A DNA stretch of 64,000 nucleotides. Origin: Rhodanobacter sp. C05. Lineage in GTDB: Bacteria > Pseudomonadota > Gammaproteobacteria > Xanthomonadales > Rhodanobacteraceae. The notes below the pieces were generated by a model. It made no database searches. It saw only the letters and a list, made by a program, of their open reading frames with translations, and was not told the origin of the DNA. Where the stretch lies: positions 185,988 through 249,987 of the forward strand of contig NZ_MUNQ01000026.1 in the NCBI RefSeq assembly GCF_002001165.1, read 5' to 3'. Made by a program: the position numbers and the translations under genes. Positions 8,444 to 18,754 of the stretch are shown here, piece after piece. The first letter of the stretch is position 1; each line of letters opens with the position of its first letter.

Positions 8444-8929
8444 ATGAAGCAAACCCCAAAGCACGAATCCCGGCACAGCGTCGGCCTGCGAGTGATCGCG
8501 ATCTACGAGGTAGTCAAGACGGTTGGTCTGATCCTGGTGGCCATCGCGGCCTTTCATCTCAACCGCACACAGAACTTCGAACACCTGGTGCACTGGCTGG
8601 AGCATCTGTCCCTGGCCGACAGCAATGGCCTGCGCTGGAAGCTGGTCAACCTGCTGGAGGACATGGGTCCGAGCAAGTTCGTGGCAGTCGGCATCGTGGC
8701 GCTGGCCTATGCCGCGATCTTCGCCGTGGAAGGTATCGGCCTGTGGCTGCGCAAGCCATGGGCGGAATGGTTCACGGTGATCACCACCGGCTCGCTGATC
8801 CCGCTCGAGATCTACGAAACACTGCACCACTTCGGCTGGCTCAAGCTCGCCACCCTGGTGGGCAACGTGGTCATCATCATTTACCTGGTGCGTGTCGCGC
8901 TGCAGTCGCGCAAGCCTCATACCTCGTGA
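8444..8929 (+). CDS. DUF2127 family membrane protein
   Basis: 161 residues with four hydrophobic segments, at about 15-40 (AIYEVVKTVGLILVAIAAF), 84-105, 112-128 and 132-155 (LVGNVVIIIYLVRVAL). The layout GLRVIAIYEVVKT..., followed by LWLRKPWAEWFTVI and SLIPLEIYE, is that of the DUF2127 family of predicted inner-membrane proteins, whose function is unknown. It reads away from iadA, and its last 13 bases overlap the 3' end of the convergent EamA gene, so both transcripts share an antisense end. No clear ribosome site precedes the ATG. Confidence 0.8.
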   Translation: MKQTPKHESRHSVGLRVIAIYEVVKTVGLILVAIAAFHLNRTQNFEHLVHWLEHLSLADSNGLRWKLVNLLEDMGPSKFVAVGIVALAYAAIFAVEGIGLWLRKPWAEWFTVITTGSLIPLEIYETLHHFGWLKLATLVGNVVIIIYLVRVALQSRKPHTS

Positions 8930-9816
8930 TGCACCGCTTCGGCCGGTAGTTCATCAACGCGCCGCGGCATCAGTTCGACCAGGTACATCGCCGCCAGGAT
9001 CAGGCCGCCGCCAACCAGCATGCGCCAGGTCAGGACATCGCTGCCCAGCAGCACCGCGAACGCGGCGGCAAACACCGGCTCGGTGGTCATCACGATCGCG
9101 GCACGTGCAGCCGGCAGATGCGACTGCGCCCAGGTCTGCATCAGCATCGCGCCGGCACCGGCCACCAACGCCATGTACAGCACGGCAAACCATGCGCTGC
9201 GATCAGGCGGCAGCGTCGGTCCATGTGGTGCGGTGGCAAGCAGGCAGACCGCCGCAATCGCTACCATCTGCACCGCCGACAGGCCGAACGCCTCGCCTTT
9301 GCGTGACCACTGGCCAAGGCCAACGATGTGCAGGCCGTACAGTGCGGCCGAGGCCAGCGTCAGCCATATGCCGGGATCGACCGAGACGCCATTGAGCGAC
9401 AACAGCGCCAGCCCGGCAGTGGACAGCAGCACCGCCAGCCATACCACTCCAGCCATGCGCTGGCGCAACAGCAGCATCGCCAGGATCGGCGTGAACACCA
9501 CATACATGCCGGTGGCGAAACCGCTGACGCTGGGCGCGATCAGGGACAGCCCCCAGGTCTGCAGCAGTTGCCCCGCACCGTAGACCATACCGAGCAACAG
9601 ACCGCGCATGAGCTGCTTGCGACCAAGCTGCCACACTGGCCGAGCAAACAACGCCAGCATCACCAACGCCGCGATCGCAAAGCGCACAGCCAGGAAATCC
9701 GCCACCGGCATGCGTGCGACCACGTCCTTGATCAGCACGAAGGTCGAGCCCCACACCGCCGTCATCGCCAGCAGACCCAGGGTCGCCAGCGCCGCCAACC
9801 GTCGGGAGTTCGTCAC
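8917..9816 (-). CDS. EamA/DMT family transporter (drug/metabolite exporter)
   Basis: 299 residues with about ten hydrophobic helices in two EamA repeats. The first repeat shows the family start MTAVWGSTFVLIKDVVARMP and DFLAVRFAIAAL; the second repeat ends with ...ARAAIVMTTEPVFAAAFAVLLGSD. Such 10-helix carriers export amino acids, nucleosides or other metabolites at the inner membrane; the substrate cannot be read from sequence. The longer ORF begins at 9945, but GTG at 9816 overlaps the stop of the preceding glycosyltransferase gene (GTGA), the usual form of coupled translation, and places the first helix correctly. Confidence 0.88.
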   Translation of the reverse strand: MTNSRRLAALATLGLLAMTAVWGSTFVLIKDVVARMPVADFLAVRFAIAALVMLALFARPVWQLGRKQLMRGLLLGMVYGAGQLLQTWGLSLIAPSVSGFATGMYVVFTPILAMLLLRQRMAGVVWLAVLLSTAGLALLSLNGVSVDPGIWLTLASAALYGLHIVGLGQWSRKGEAFGLSAVQMVAIAAVCLLATAPHGPTLPPDRSAWFAVLYMALVAGAGAMLMQTWAQSHLPAARAAIVMTTEPVFAAAFAVLLGSDVLTWRMLVGGGLILAAMYLVELMPRRVDELPAEAVHHEV

Positions 9817-10784
9817 CGACGCAGCAGCCGCCGCCACAACTGGCCCGGGATCTGTAGAAGGAAATGCCCCCAGATTCCGATCCACACCACGCCGGTCACC
9901 AGCGGGTTGCGCGCCGCCGGATCGTGCTTGCGGAACCAGCGCCACATGCCGAAGTGCTTGTGACGACTGACGAAGACCGGTCGGTGCCGGCTGGAACTGC
10001 CCTTGCCGTGTGCCACCCGGACATCCCCGGCCAACAGCACCTGGTAGCCCAGGTCACGCACGCGACGGCACAGGTCGAGGTCCTCGCAATGCAGGAAATA
10101 GTCTTCATCGAAACCACCGAGGCGCTGGAACATCGCGCGCGGCATCAGCATCACGGCGCCGGAGATCGCCTCGGCCTCGATGACTTCAGCGGGAATCTCC
10201 GCATCCATGTTGACGTGCTCGCCAGCACGTCCAAGCATGCTGTTGAGTGCCCGGTGCAGTAACGGATCACGTCGCCACGAGGCCGGATCGGGGCGACCGT
10301 CCGCATCGCATACCACCGCACCGATCACGCCCGCCTTCGGCTTGTTGGCCAGCACCGTCAACAGACGATGCAGGTCGCCTTCCTGCAGCTGACAATCGGG
10401 ATTGAGCACCAGGAAAGCCTGTCCCTTCGCCTGTTTGGCAGCCAGGTTCACCGCCGGACCAAAACCGAGATTGCGATGGTTGTAGATCACCTTGAGTCGT
10501 GCGTCATGTGCGTAGGCACGTTCGATCGCCGCCGGCACGCCGTCGCGCGAGGCGTTGTCGACCAGGATCAGCTCCAGCGACAGATTGCTGGTCAGCAGCT
10601 GGCGCACGCATTCGCGCAGCATTGGGCCACTGTCGGCGGACACCACGATGACGCTGATCGCCAGCGAGAATGGCGAACGATGGTAGGCAGACGTATCCAC
10701 CTCACAAGTATGCGCGGAGATGTCTCGCCATGAAACACTCCCGAGGGAAAATTTGCAAAAAATCCGCGTTGCAACAACCGCCAT
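9813..10784 (-). CDS. Glycosyltransferase family 2 (rhamnosyltransferase-like)
   Basis: About 323 residues, or 295 if the GTG at 10700 is used. GT-A fold signatures: ISVIVVSADSG at the start, LILVDNASRDG, NHRNLGFGPAVNLAAK, the metal-binding LVLNPDCQL, then ISGAVMLMPRAMFQRLGGFDEDYFLHCEDLDLCRRV, where ED is the probable catalytic pair. This pattern is that of WbbL-like rhamnosyltransferases that build cell-surface polysaccharide. A hydrophobic tail suggests membrane association. The start is uncertain: the first 28 residues from ATG 10784 come from AT-richer DNA and look unlike the family, so the DNA at 10700-10784 may be leader. It sits 10 bases after the preceding gene and overlaps the EamA gene. 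Confidence 0.85.
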   Translation of the reverse strand: MAVVATRIFCKFSLGSVSWRDISAHTCEVDTSAYHRSPFSLAISVIVVSADSGPMLRECVRQLLTSNLSLELILVDNASRDGVPAAIERAYAHDARLKVIYNHRNLGFGPAVNLAAKQAKGQAFLVLNPDCQLQEGDLHRLLTVLANKPKAGVIGAVVCDADGRPDPASWRRDPLLHRALNSMLGRAGEHVNMDAEIPAEVIEAEAISGAVMLMPRAMFQRLGGFDEDYFLHCEDLDLCRRVRDLGYQVLLAGDVRVAHGKGSSSRHRPVFVSRHKHFGMWRWFRKHDPAARNPLVTGVVWIGIWGHFLLQIPGQLWRRLLRR

Positions 10785-10794
10785 CAGACTGGCA

Positions 10795-11550
10795 TCAGCC
10801 CTCGTCGTCCCGACCCAGTACCGCAGGCAACGCCAACGGCATGTCGTCATCACGCCGGATCAGCCACGGCTGCTCGCGATACCAGCCACACAGCTGCCAG
10901 CCACGCAGATAATGCCGCTGGTTACGCTCGCGATCCCACAGCACGAGGCGGCGATCGTCGGCTGTGCGAAACGCAAGCCAGCGCCCAGTCGGGCTGAAGC
11001 CGACATACGGACCGGCACCGTCGATCCGGCCGCCATCGGCGAAACGATAGGTGCCATCGAGGAAACTCACGCTGTTGCCACGCGGATCGGCAAACTCATC
11101 GACAGCCAGTTGCCATAGCGGTGGTTGCAGTTCGATGATTTCGGCGGCTGGGCCGATCGGCGCCATCGCCAGTTCGGGCCACTCGGCCGACGTCGACGAA
11201 TTCATCCCGGCTGGCAAGGGCACGCCACGCCGGTTCCGATCCAGCCAAGCTTCCAATCCGGCCAGCAAGGTGTATCCCACCAGGGCACCAAGCAGCGCTG
11301 CACCCCATGCGAAGGCGTCGCCACCGAGCGCCCGCTGCAAAGCAAACAGCACGCCCGGCAGACCCCAGCGCAGACCGCGGCGGCACCAAGGCAGATGTTC
11401 GACAGTCAGCCGGTGCTGAAGCAACAGCAGTACCGCCACCAGTGCAAGCAGCAACGGCAGGCCAAGCCACCACGGCAGCAGCGCCAGCAAGACGATCCAC
11501 GCCAGTGCCGGCAGCACGATGTTCAACGCAGGCCAGTGACGCCGGGCCAT
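10795..11550 (-). CDS. Hypothetical membrane protein
   Basis: 251 residues, family not recognised. The N-terminal half is strongly hydrophobic with two or three helices (LPALAWIVLLALLPWWLGLP, LLLALVAVLLLL, then AWGAALLGALVGYTLLAGLE near 82-100). The C-terminal half is polar and looks like a beta-rich, WD- or YWTD-like strand pattern (VSFLDGTYRFADGG, YVGFSPTGRWLAFRTADDRRLVLWDRERNQRHYL). It is 29 bases after purL and just before the glycosyltransferase gene on the same strand, so it may belong to an envelope-related operon. No function is claimed. Confidence 0.75.
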   Translation of the reverse strand: MARRHWPALNIVLPALAWIVLLALLPWWLGLPLLLALVAVLLLLQHRLTVEHLPWCRRGLRWGLPGVLFALQRALGGDAFAWGAALLGALVGYTLLAGLEAWLDRNRRGVPLPAGMNSSTSAEWPELAMAPIGPAAEIIELQPPLWQLAVDEFADPRGNSVSFLDGTYRFADGGRIDGAGPYVGFSPTGRWLAFRTADDRRLVLWDRERNQRHYLRGWQLCGWYREQPWLIRRDDDMPLALPAVLGRDDEG

Positions 11551-11579
11551 GAATCAGCCCGGCTTCAAGTCATGCGCAA

Positions 11580-14500
11580 TCAGCCGCACCAGACGCGGGC
11601 GTTGCGGAACATGCGCATCCACGGTGAGTCCTCGCCCCAGCTTTCCGGATGCCAGCTCAGCTGCACACTGCGAAACACGCGCTCGGGGTGCGGCATCATG
11701 ATCGTCACGCGGCCATCGGCGGCGGTGAAACCGGCCAGACCGCCAGGCGAACCGTTGGTATTGAGCGGGAAGTTCTCGGTCGGCTTGCCACGGTTGTCGA
11801 CGAAGCGCACCGCGCCGTTCGACTTGGATGGGCTGCACACCTGCGGAAAACTGACCCGCCCTTCGCCATGCGCCACCGCCACCGGAATCCGCGAGCCGGC
11901 CATGCCCTTGAAGAACAGGCTTGGCGAATCGAGCACTTCCAGCGTGACCAGCCGCGACTCGTACTGCTCCGAGGCGTTGCGCAGGAACTTCGGCCAGTGC
12001 TGCGCGCCGGGAATGATCTCCTTCAGCTGCGCCATCATCTGGCAGCCGTTGCACACGCCGAGCGCGAACTTCGCCGGGTCGGCAAAGAACGCAGCAAACT
12101 GCTCGCGCAACATCTCGTTGTACAGGATCGAAGTGGCCCAGCCACGACCCGCACCGAGCACGTCGCCATAAGAGAAACCACCGCAGGCGGCGAAGCCACG
12201 GAAATCGGCCAGCTTGTAACGGCCACTGGCCAGATCGGACATGTGCACATCGACCGCGTCGAAACCGGCACGGGTGAATGCGGCCGCCATCTCGACCTGG
12301 CCATTGACGCCCTGCTCGCGCAGCACGGCGATGCGCGGACGTGCACCACTGGCAATGTACGGCGCCGCCACATCCTCGGCGGGACTGAAGGTGAGTTTCG
12401 GCGTGATGCCCGGATCGGCATCGTCGAGCCGCCACTCCTGCTCTGCATCGGCGTTCTGCGGGTTGTCGCGCAGGCGCTGCATCGCGTGGCTGGTCTCGTT
12501 CCACGCCTTGAACAGCGTGACCCAGTTCCACTTGAACAGGGTATCGCCGCCGAGGAACAGCTTGATGCCGAGCTTCTCCTTCGGCCGACCGATGCGATGG
12601 CTGATGCCGGCCAGGCCATGCTTGACCAGCAGCGCCTCGAATGCCTCGCGGTTCGCGTCGGCCACCTGCATCACTGCACCGAGTTCCTCGTTGAACAGTG
12701 CGCGCAACGCCGCCTCGGCCCAGCCGTCCAGATGGATCTCCAGGCCGCAGTGGCCGGCGAATGCCATCTCCAGCAGGGTGGTGATGACACCACCATCGGA
12801 ACGATCGTGATAGGCCAGCAGCAGGCCGCCCGCATTCGCTTCCTGCACCAGCTCGAACAACGCCTTCAGTTGCCTTACGTCATCCAGATCCGGCGGCACG
12901 CCGCCGCTGCGGTTGAACACCTGGGTCAGCGCGGAGCCGCCCAGGCGATCGCGCCCGGCACCCAGGTCGACCAGCCACAATTCAGAGTGGCCGCGGTCGA
13001 GCTTGATCTGCGGGGTCAGTGTACGGCGCACATCGGTGACACGGGCGAAACCGGTGATCACCAGCGAAACCGGCGATACCGTGCGTTGCGGTTTGCCATT
13101 CTCCTGCCACACCGTCTGCATCGACAGCGAGTCCTTGCCGACCGGGATCGAGATGTCCAGTTGCGGGCACAGCTCCATACCGACCGCTTTCACCGCATCG
13201 AACAGCGCAGCGTCTTCACCCGGATGGTTCACGGCCGCCATCCAGTTCGCCGACAGGCGGATCTCGCCGAGGCTGGGGATCGCCGCAGCAGCGAGGTTGG
13301 TGATCGCTTCGCCGACTGCCAGCCGTGCCGCATCGGCACTGTTGAGCAGGGCCACCGGCGCGCGTTCGGCCATCGCCATCGCTTCGCCGGCATAGCCGTT
13401 GAAGTCGGCGATGGTCACCGCGCAATCGGCCACCGGCACCTGCCACGGGCCGACCATCGGATCGCGATGATTCAGGCCGCCGACGGTGCGATCGCCGATC
13501 GTGATCAGGAAACTCTTGCTGCCGACGGTGGGCAGACGCAGCACGCGCAGCAAGGCCTCGTCCATGCCGATGCCGGACAGATCCGGCAGCAGGTCGACGC
13601 GCGGCTTGATCCGCTTCGCATCGCGATGCATCCGTGGCGGCTTGCCGAACAACACGTCCATCGGCAGGTCGATCACGGTCAGCTCGCGACGTGGATCGGT
13701 CAGCAGCAATCGGCGCTCGACGGTAGCGTCGCCGACCACTGCATACGGGCAACGCTCACGCACGCACATCGCCTCGAACTCGGCCAGGTTTTCCGGGCCG
13801 ATCGCCAGCACATAGCGTTCCTGCGACTCGTTGCTCCATACCTGCATCGGCGACAACGACGGGTCGTCGCATGGAATCTTCGAGAGGTCGATCACGCCAC
13901 CGACACCAGCATCATTCAGCAGCTCGGGGATCGCGTTGGACAGGCCGCCGGCACCGACGTCATGCACACTGACGATCGGATTGTTCTCGCCGCGCGCCCA
14001 GCAGGCGTCGATGACTTCCTGACAGCGCCGTTCCATCTCGGCGTTGTCGCGCTGCACCGAGGCGAAGTCGAGCTCGGCACTGGATGCGCCGCCGGCGACC
14101 GACGAGGCCGCACCGCCGCCGAGGCCGATCAGCATCGCCGGGCCGCCGAGCACGATCACCTTGTTGCCCGGTTGCACCGGGCGCTTCAGCACATCGCCGG
14201 CGCGCAGGTTGGCCAGGCCACCGGCCAACATGATCGGCTTGTCGTAGCCACGACGCAGGCCGGCTTCACCGGTCTCATGCTCATAGCTGCGGAAATAGCC
14301 ACCCAGGCACGGGCGCCCGAATTCGTTGTTGAAGGCGGCGGCGCCGAGCGGGCCGTCGCGCATGATCTCGAATGCACTGGCCATGCGCGGCGGCAGCGGG
14401 CGATTCACTTCCCACGGCTGCGGATGACCGGGAATGCGCAGGTCGGAGACGGAGAAACCGGTGAGGCCAGCCTTCGGCTTGCCGCCGCGGCCGGTAGCAC

Positions 14501-15443
14501 CTTCGTCGCGGATCTCGCCGCCAGCGCCAGTGGCCGCACCGGGCCATGGCGCGATCGCGGTGGGATGGTTGTGCGTCTCCACCTTGATCGCGTAGTCGAT
14601 GCGCTCCTCGTGGCCGCGCCACACGCCATCGGCCGGATCAGCGAAGAAGCGCTTGCCGACGCTGCCTTCGATCACTGCAGCGTTGTCCGAATAGGCGGAC
14701 AGGGTATGCGCCGGCGACTGCTGGTGGGTGTGCTTGATCATGCCGAACAGGCTCTTGTCCTGTTCCGCGCCATCGACCGTCCAGCTGGCGTTGAACACCT
14801 TGTGCCGGCAATGTTCGGAGTTCGCCTGGGCGAACATGAAGAGCTCGGCGTCGGTCGGATCACGGCCGAGTTCGGCGTAACGCTCGACCAGGTACTCGAT
14901 TTCGTCGTCGGCCAGCGCCAGGCCAAGCCGCGCGTTCGCCTCGGCGAGTGCCGCGCGCGGATCGGCGCCGCGCGCGACATACACCAGGTCGCCGGGCGAT
15001 CCCGCCAGGAACAGGCCCTGCGCGTCCTCGATGCGGGTCAGCACCGATTGCGTCATCGCGTCATGCAGCACCGCCATGATCGCGGCGTGATCAGGCGCCT
15101 CGACCGGCGGCAGGCCGGCAACCTGCCAGGCCAGTCCGCGTTCGACCCGGCGCACCTCGAAACCGGCACCATGCAGGATGTCGGTGGCCTTGCTCGACCA
15201 CGGCGAGATCGTGCCCAGTCGCGGCACCACCCACAACGTGGCCGGCTCCGGCGCACCATCCTTCGCTTCCAGCACGCTCAGCAAACGCTGGCGCAACGCA
15301 CCTTCCGGCGCGGTGTCGACGTCGATGAAGTAGACGAACCACGACGCCTGCACGCGCACGCCACGATGCAGGGCATCCAGGCGGGCATTGAGACGTTCGA
15401 GGCGGAACGGCGAGAGGGCGCTCTGCCCGTCGAGTGCGATCAT
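11580..15443 (-). CDS. purL: Phosphoribosylformylglycinamidine synthase (FGAM synthetase)
   Basis: 1287 residues, the large single-chain proteobacterial form (E. coli 1295). It converts FGAR, ATP and glutamine to FGAM in de novo purine synthesis. Visible parts are the N-terminal PurS-like region, the AIRS-type synthetase core with [25 protein letters not shown] and [10 protein letters not shown], and a C-terminal class I glutaminase with nucleophile Cys in GVCNGCQ and a closing HPE triad (MMPHPERVF). Upstream a TAGAAT -10-like box lies about 30 bases before the ATG. The very long plus-strand ORF across this gene is a codon-bias mirror. Confidence 0.98.
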   Translation of the reverse strand: MIALDGQSALSPFRLERLNARLDALHRGVRVQASWFVYFIDVDTAPEGALRQRLLSVLEAKDGAPEPATLWVVPRLGTISPWSSKATDILHGAGFEVRRVERGLAWQVAGLPPVEAPDHAAIMAVLHDAMTQSVLTRIEDAQGLFLAGSPGDLVYVARGADPRAALAEANARLGLALADDEIEYLVERYAELGRDPTDAELFMFAQANSEHCRHKVFNASWTVDGAEQDKSLFGMIKHTHQQSPAHTLSAYSDNAAVIEGSVGKRFFADPADGVWRGHEERIDYAIKVETHNHPTAIAPWPGAATGAGGEIRDEGATGRGGKPKAGLTGFSVSDLRIPGHPQPWEVNRPLPPRMASAFEIMRDGPLGAAAFNNEFGRPCLGGYFRSYEHETGEAGLRRGYDKPIMLAGGLANLRAGDVLKRPVQPGNKVIVLGGPAMLIGLGGGAASSVAGGASSAELDFASVQRDNAEMERRCQEVIDACWARGENNPIVSVHDVGAGGLSNAIPELLNDAGVGGVIDLSKIPCDDPSLSPMQVWSNESQERYVLAIGPENLAEFEAMCVRERCPYAVVGDATVERRLLLTDPRRELTVIDLPMDVLFGKPPRMHRDAKRIKPRVDLLPDLSGIGMDEALLRVLRLPTVGSKSFLITIGDRTVGGLNHRDPMVGPWQVPVADCAVTIADFNGYAGEAMAMAERAPVALLNSADAARLAVGEAITNLAAAAIPSLGEIRLSANWMAAVNHPGEDAALFDAVKAVGMELCPQLDISIPVGKDSLSMQTVWQENGKPQRTVSPVSLVITGFARVTDVRRTLTPQIKLDRGHSELWLVDLGAGRDRLGGSALTQVFNRSGGVPPDLDDVRQLKALFELVQEANAGGLLLAYHDRSDGGVITTLLEMAFAGHCGLEIHLDGWAEAALRALFNEELGAVMQVADANREAFEALLVKHGLAGISHRIGRPKEKLGIKLFLGGDTLFKWNWVTLFKAWNETSHAMQRLRDNPQNADAEQEWRLDDADPGITPKLTFSPAEDVAAPYIASGARPRIAVLREQGVNGQVEMAAAFTRAGFDAVDVHMSDLASGRYKLADFRGFAACGGFSYGDVLGAGRGWATSILYNEMLREQFAAFFADPAKFALGVCNGCQMMAQLKEIIPGAQHWPKFLRNASEQYESRLVTLEVLDSPSLFFKGMAGSRIPVAVAHGEGRVSFPQVCSPSKSNGAVRFVDNRGKPTENFPLNTNGSPGGLAGFTAADGRVTIMMPHPERVFRSVQLSWHPESWGEDSPWMRMFRNARVWCG

Positions 15444-15534
15444 GCGGGGAACGGCGCTATGCGATGGAAACGCCTATTCTAACCGATGCTGCAATACGGC
15501 ACGAACACGACCGGCAAACCCCGCCAGAACTGGC

Positions 15535-16302
15535 TCAACCGCCCTCCTGCAAGGCCTGCAGCAGTTGCTCCGGGGTGACGAAACCGCCCAGGGTGCGGCC
15601 GTCGGGGGCAAAGATCGTCGGCGTACCGTCAACCCCCAGCTTGAGGCCCAGATTGAACTCGTCCTTGACCGGGTTCGCGCAAGTGGTTGGCTTCGGCGCA
15701 TGACCCTGCTTGGCCGCAGTGAACGCGGCCTTGGGGTCGGCCGCACACCAGACCGACACCATCTCGGTATAGGTCGGGGTCGGACGACCGGCGAGGGTGA
15801 GTACTCCCTCACGCGGCCAGGCCAGGTATTTCACCGCGATGCCGGCCTTGTTGAATCCGGCAATCTGCTCGTGCAGCGCTCGGCAGTAGCCGCAATTGAC
15901 ATCGGTAAACACGGTGACCGTGTATTTCGGGTGCGGCGGTGCAAACAAGATGCCTTCGGAAACGGGCAGCTTGGCCAGCTCGTTCCTGCGGAAACGCGCC
16001 CAGGCAACGTCGTTGGCATTGGCATGCTGGCCCAGGTCGACCACATCGCCGTCCAGCATGTAGCGGCCGTCGGCGCTGACGTAGACCATCTTGCCCGAAG
16101 CAATCACCTGATAGAAACCCGGTATCGGCGCCAGCTCGATCGAGTCGACCTGGACCTTGTCCGACAGACTGTGGATCGCCTGCCGTACCATCTGTTCGGC
16201 AGCTGGCGTTACCGCCGGGCTGGCAGTGGTGACAGTCTCGGCCGCGCAAGCGCCGAATGCGAATCCGCCGACGCTCAGCGCCAGCCACAGCTTCTTCAAC
16301 AT
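15535..16302 (-). CDS. dsbC: Thiol:disulfide interchange protein DsbC
   Basis: 255 residues. A signal peptide (MLKKLWLALSVGGFAFGACA, cleavage near 20) sends it to the periplasm, where DsbC is the disulfide isomerase for misfolded proteins. An N-terminal dimerisation domain is followed by a thioredoxin fold with the active site CGYC in FTDVNCGYCRALHEQI and a cis-Pro loop GTPTIF. Start ATG 16302 has GAGG seven bases upstream; an earlier in-frame Met at 16356 would bury the signal peptide. It lies between xerD and purL on the same strand, with gaps of about 91-95 bases. Confidence 0.94.
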   Translation of the reverse strand: MLKKLWLALSVGGFAFGACAAETVTTASPAVTPAAEQMVRQAIHSLSDKVQVDSIELAPIPGFYQVIASGKMVYVSADGRYMLDGDVVDLGQHANANDVAWARFRRNELAKLPVSEGILFAPPHPKYTVTVFTDVNCGYCRALHEQIAGFNKAGIAVKYLAWPREGVLTLAGRPTPTYTEMVSVWCAADPKAAFTAAKQGHAPKPTTCANPVKDEFNLGLKLGVDGTPTIFAPDGRTLGGFVTPEQLLQALQEGG

Positions 16303-16397
16303 CACCAACCTCATTCCATCCGTTCCGCGTACACCGCGCTGGTGCAACCAGCTCATTCTCGCACAGCCGACGCATCGTGCTGCCGTCGGAAGTGCGC

Positions 16398-17315
16398 TCA
16401 GCCGCGTGGATGGTGCTGCGCATGCAGCCGTTTCAGGCCTTCCTTCGCCACCAGCGTGTAGATCTGCGTGGTGCTGAGCGAACTGTGGCCAAGCAGCATC
16501 TGCAGCGCGCGCAGATCGGCACCATGATTCAACAGATGGGTGGCGAACGAGTGCCGCAGCACATGCGGCGAGATATGTTTCGAATTGATGCCGACCATCA
16601 GCGCATAGCGCTTCACCAGCGTCCAGAACATCTGCCGGGTCATGCCCTCGCCGCGCTTGCTGAGAAACAGCGCCGCTGGCTGACGCCCTTTCGCCAGCAC
16701 CGGCCTCGCGTCAGCCAGATAGGCCGCGATGCGCTCCAGCGCCAGTTCGCCCACCGGCACCAGCCGATCCTTGCCGCCCTTGCCGGTGACCCGTAACACG
16801 CCCTGTCGCGCATTCAACGCCATCAGCGGAAGCTCGACCAGCTCGGACACGCGCAGGCCGGAGGCATACATCAGCTCCAGCATCGCGCGATCGCGCAAAC
16901 CCAGGGTGGTTGCCACATCCGGTGCGTTGAGCAGGCCCACGATCTCGCGCTCAGCGAGCGCCTTGGGCAGGCTGCGCGATATTTTCGGCCGCTCGATCAG
17001 CAGGGTGGGATCGGTGAAACCCGGTTCGTTGCGCGCGAGAAAAGCGTAGTAGCGACGGAATGCCGATTGCCGGCGCGCAATCGAGCGGACCGCCACCGAC
17101 GGCAGGCCGTGATAGGCGGAAATATCCTCGCGCCGCGCCGTATGCAGGTTGCGACCGCGGGCGCCGAGCCAGCCCGCCAGCGCCTCCAGATCATGCCGGT
17201 ACGCCTCCAGTGTGCGATCGGCCAGGCCGTCCTCCGACCACACCCGCTCCAGAAATGCAGCGATGCTCAGTCGATCGGCTTCGGCGATACTGGTACGGCT
17301 TTCTTCCTTCTTCAT
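16398..17315 (-). CDS. xerD: Tyrosine recombinase XerD
   Basis: 305 residues, the usual size. With XerC it resolves chromosome dimers at dif. An N-terminal SAM-like core-binding domain (FLERVWSEDGLADRTLEAYRHDL) is followed by the catalytic domain with Arg in ASGLRVSELVEL, HxxR in HVLRHSFATHLL, His in LGHSSLSTTQIYT and the nucleophile Tyr of the same motif. The order xerD then dsbC is typical of Xanthomonadales and pseudomonads and supports XerD over XerC. ATG 17315 is chosen; ATG 17333 is in frame and neither has a good ribosome site. It is divergent from the RDD gene with a 50-base gap. Confidence 0.94.
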   Translation of the reverse strand: MKKEESRTSIAEADRLSIAAFLERVWSEDGLADRTLEAYRHDLEALAGWLGARGRNLHTARREDISAYHGLPSVAVRSIARRQSAFRRYYAFLARNEPGFTDPTLLIERPKISRSLPKALAEREIVGLLNAPDVATTLGLRDRAMLELMYASGLRVSELVELPLMALNARQGVLRVTGKGGKDRLVPVGELALERIAAYLADARPVLAKGRQPAALFLSKRGEGMTRQMFWTLVKRYALMVGINSKHISPHVLRHSFATHLLNHGADLRALQMLLGHSSLSTTQIYTLVAKEGLKRLHAQHHPRG

Positions 17316-17365
17316 GCGCACGATGCTGGGCATTGCGCGCGAACTACGCAAGCGACCGACCACCG

Positions 17366-17866
17366 ATGCCGACCACTCTCACCACCGATGTTCCCTGCCC
17401 GCTATGGCGCCGTCTGCTCGCCCTGGTCTACGACCTGCTGATCGTGGTGGCGATCGTGATGGTGGTCGGCCTGCTGTGCCAGCTGGCCACTGGCGGCCAG
17501 CTGATCCATACCGGCGCCACGACGGTGATTCCAGTCTGGTACCAGGCGTTGCAGGGCCTGGTGGTGGCAGCGTATTTCATCAGTTCATGGCGCCGCGGTG
17601 GGCAGACGCTGGGTATGCGGCCGTGGCGTATCCGGGTGACCCGCGACGATGGCGGCACGCCGTCGCTGCAGCAGGCAGTGATCCGCGTGCTGGTGGCAGC
17701 CGCGCCGCTGGTGCTGCTGATGCTGGAACCGGTGATCGGGTTGCGCATGACGCTGTGGACCGTGCTGATCGTGTGGGCCTGCTGGTTTGCCGTGGGACTG
17801 TTCGATCCGCGCCGCCGCGCGCTGCACGATCTTGCTGCACATACCGAAGTCCGCCTGCTGGGCTGA
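17366..17866 (+). CDS. RDD family membrane protein
   Basis: 166 residues. The opening CPLWRRLLALVYDLLIVVAIVMVV carries the Arg and Asp that name the RDD domain, and the second conserved block GQTLGMRPWRIRV is present. About four hydrophobic segments. These inner-membrane proteins are of mostly unknown function, some linked to ion exchange. The plus-strand ORF extends further upstream but that part is antisense to xerD. In many relatives an RDD gene precedes lpt genes; here it is followed 41 bases later by a methyltransferase gene. Confidence 0.88.
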   Translation: MPTTLTTDVPCPLWRRLLALVYDLLIVVAIVMVVGLLCQLATGGQLIHTGATTVIPVWYQALQGLVVAAYFISSWRRGGQTLGMRPWRIRVTRDDGGTPSLQQAVIRVLVAAAPLVLLMLEPVIGLRMTLWTVLIVWACWFAVGLFDPRRRALHDLAAHTEVRLLG

Positions 17867-17907
17867 GCTTCACATTCTGCTCAGTACCTACCCGATTCAA
17901 TGCGGCC

Positions 17908-18654
17908 ATGCCGAATCCGCGCCCTGTCGAAAGTCGCAACGATGCCGAACTGATCCGCACCAATCGCGGCTTCTACGAATCGCTGTGGGCCGAAGCCAGG
18001 CTGATCGGACCGGAGCGCTTCAACACCTGGCCGCTGTTGCGCGAACTGGCTGCCAGCACAGCGCAGCGACTGGAAGTGGCGCCGGGCCTGCGTCCGCGCC
18101 TGCCGTTGCGCGGCACCTGCTTCGTCGACCTCAGCCGCGCCGCCCTGCAACGCCTGCGTGAGCAGGGTGCCGATGCCGTGCACGGCATGATCGGTTCGCT
18201 GCCATGCCAGGACAGCCGCTTCGACCTGATCTGCGCCTTCGACATCCTGGAGCACGTCGCCGATGACCACAGTGCGCTGGCCGAACTGGCGCGGGTGGCG
18301 AAGCCTGGCGCCACCTTGCTGCTTTCGGTACCGCTGCACCCGGAAGCCTGGACCGCGTTCGACGATTTCGTCGGCCACTGCCGGCGCTACGAACCGGCGC
18401 AGATCGTCGAACGACTGGCACAGCACGGCTTCACCATCGAGTACAGCGCGGTCTACGGCATGCAGCCGGCATCCTCGCGCCTGCTCGATCTCGGCCAGTG
18501 GTATCTCACCCACCAGCGCGAGCGCGCGATGTGGTGGTACAACCGGGTGTTCATGCCGCTCGGTCTGCGCTTCCAGAAGACCCTGCAATGGCGCACCGGA
18601 CTCGGTGAGACGCACGGGGTCGACGAACTGCTGCTGCGCTGCCGCCGGAGTTAA
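17908..18654 (+). CDS. Class I SAM-dependent methyltransferase
   Basis: 248 residues. Methyltransferase type-11 pattern: a motif I variant EVAPGLRPRLPLRGTCFVDLS, then IGSLPCQDSRFDLICAFDILEHVADDHSALAELARVAKPGATLLLSVPL, the acidic loop and motifs II/III. The Gly-rich loop reads PGLRPRLP rather than GCGTG, a variant seen in a sub-family. The N-terminal segment (NRGFYESLWAEARLI) resembles lipid- or glycan-modifying members. The acceptor is unknown. The ATG at 17908 starts just after a promoter-poor gap behind the RDD gene. Confidence 0.85.
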   Translation: MPNPRPVESRNDAELIRTNRGFYESLWAEARLIGPERFNTWPLLRELAASTAQRLEVAPGLRPRLPLRGTCFVDLSRAALQRLREQGADAVHGMIGSLPCQDSRFDLICAFDILEHVADDHSALAELARVAKPGATLLLSVPLHPEAWTAFDDFVGHCRRYEPAQIVERLAQHGFTIEYSAVYGMQPASSRLLDLGQWYLTHQRERAMWWYNRVFMPLGLRFQKTLQWRTGLGETHGVDELLLRCRRS

Positions 18655-18754
18655 GTGATTGATCCGGATGGCGACCGCCTTTGCGGCATCGCACCACAGC
18701 GAAGCCAAACGGCGCTAAGATGGAAGCGTTTTCGTCCCCGGCTATCCCATCACG

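Noticed and set aside
11649..15482. A 1277-codon plus-strand ORF across purL
   Set aside because: It mirrors purL in codon phase; its translation is rich in His, Arg and Gln with no domain, as expected opposite a GC-rich gene.
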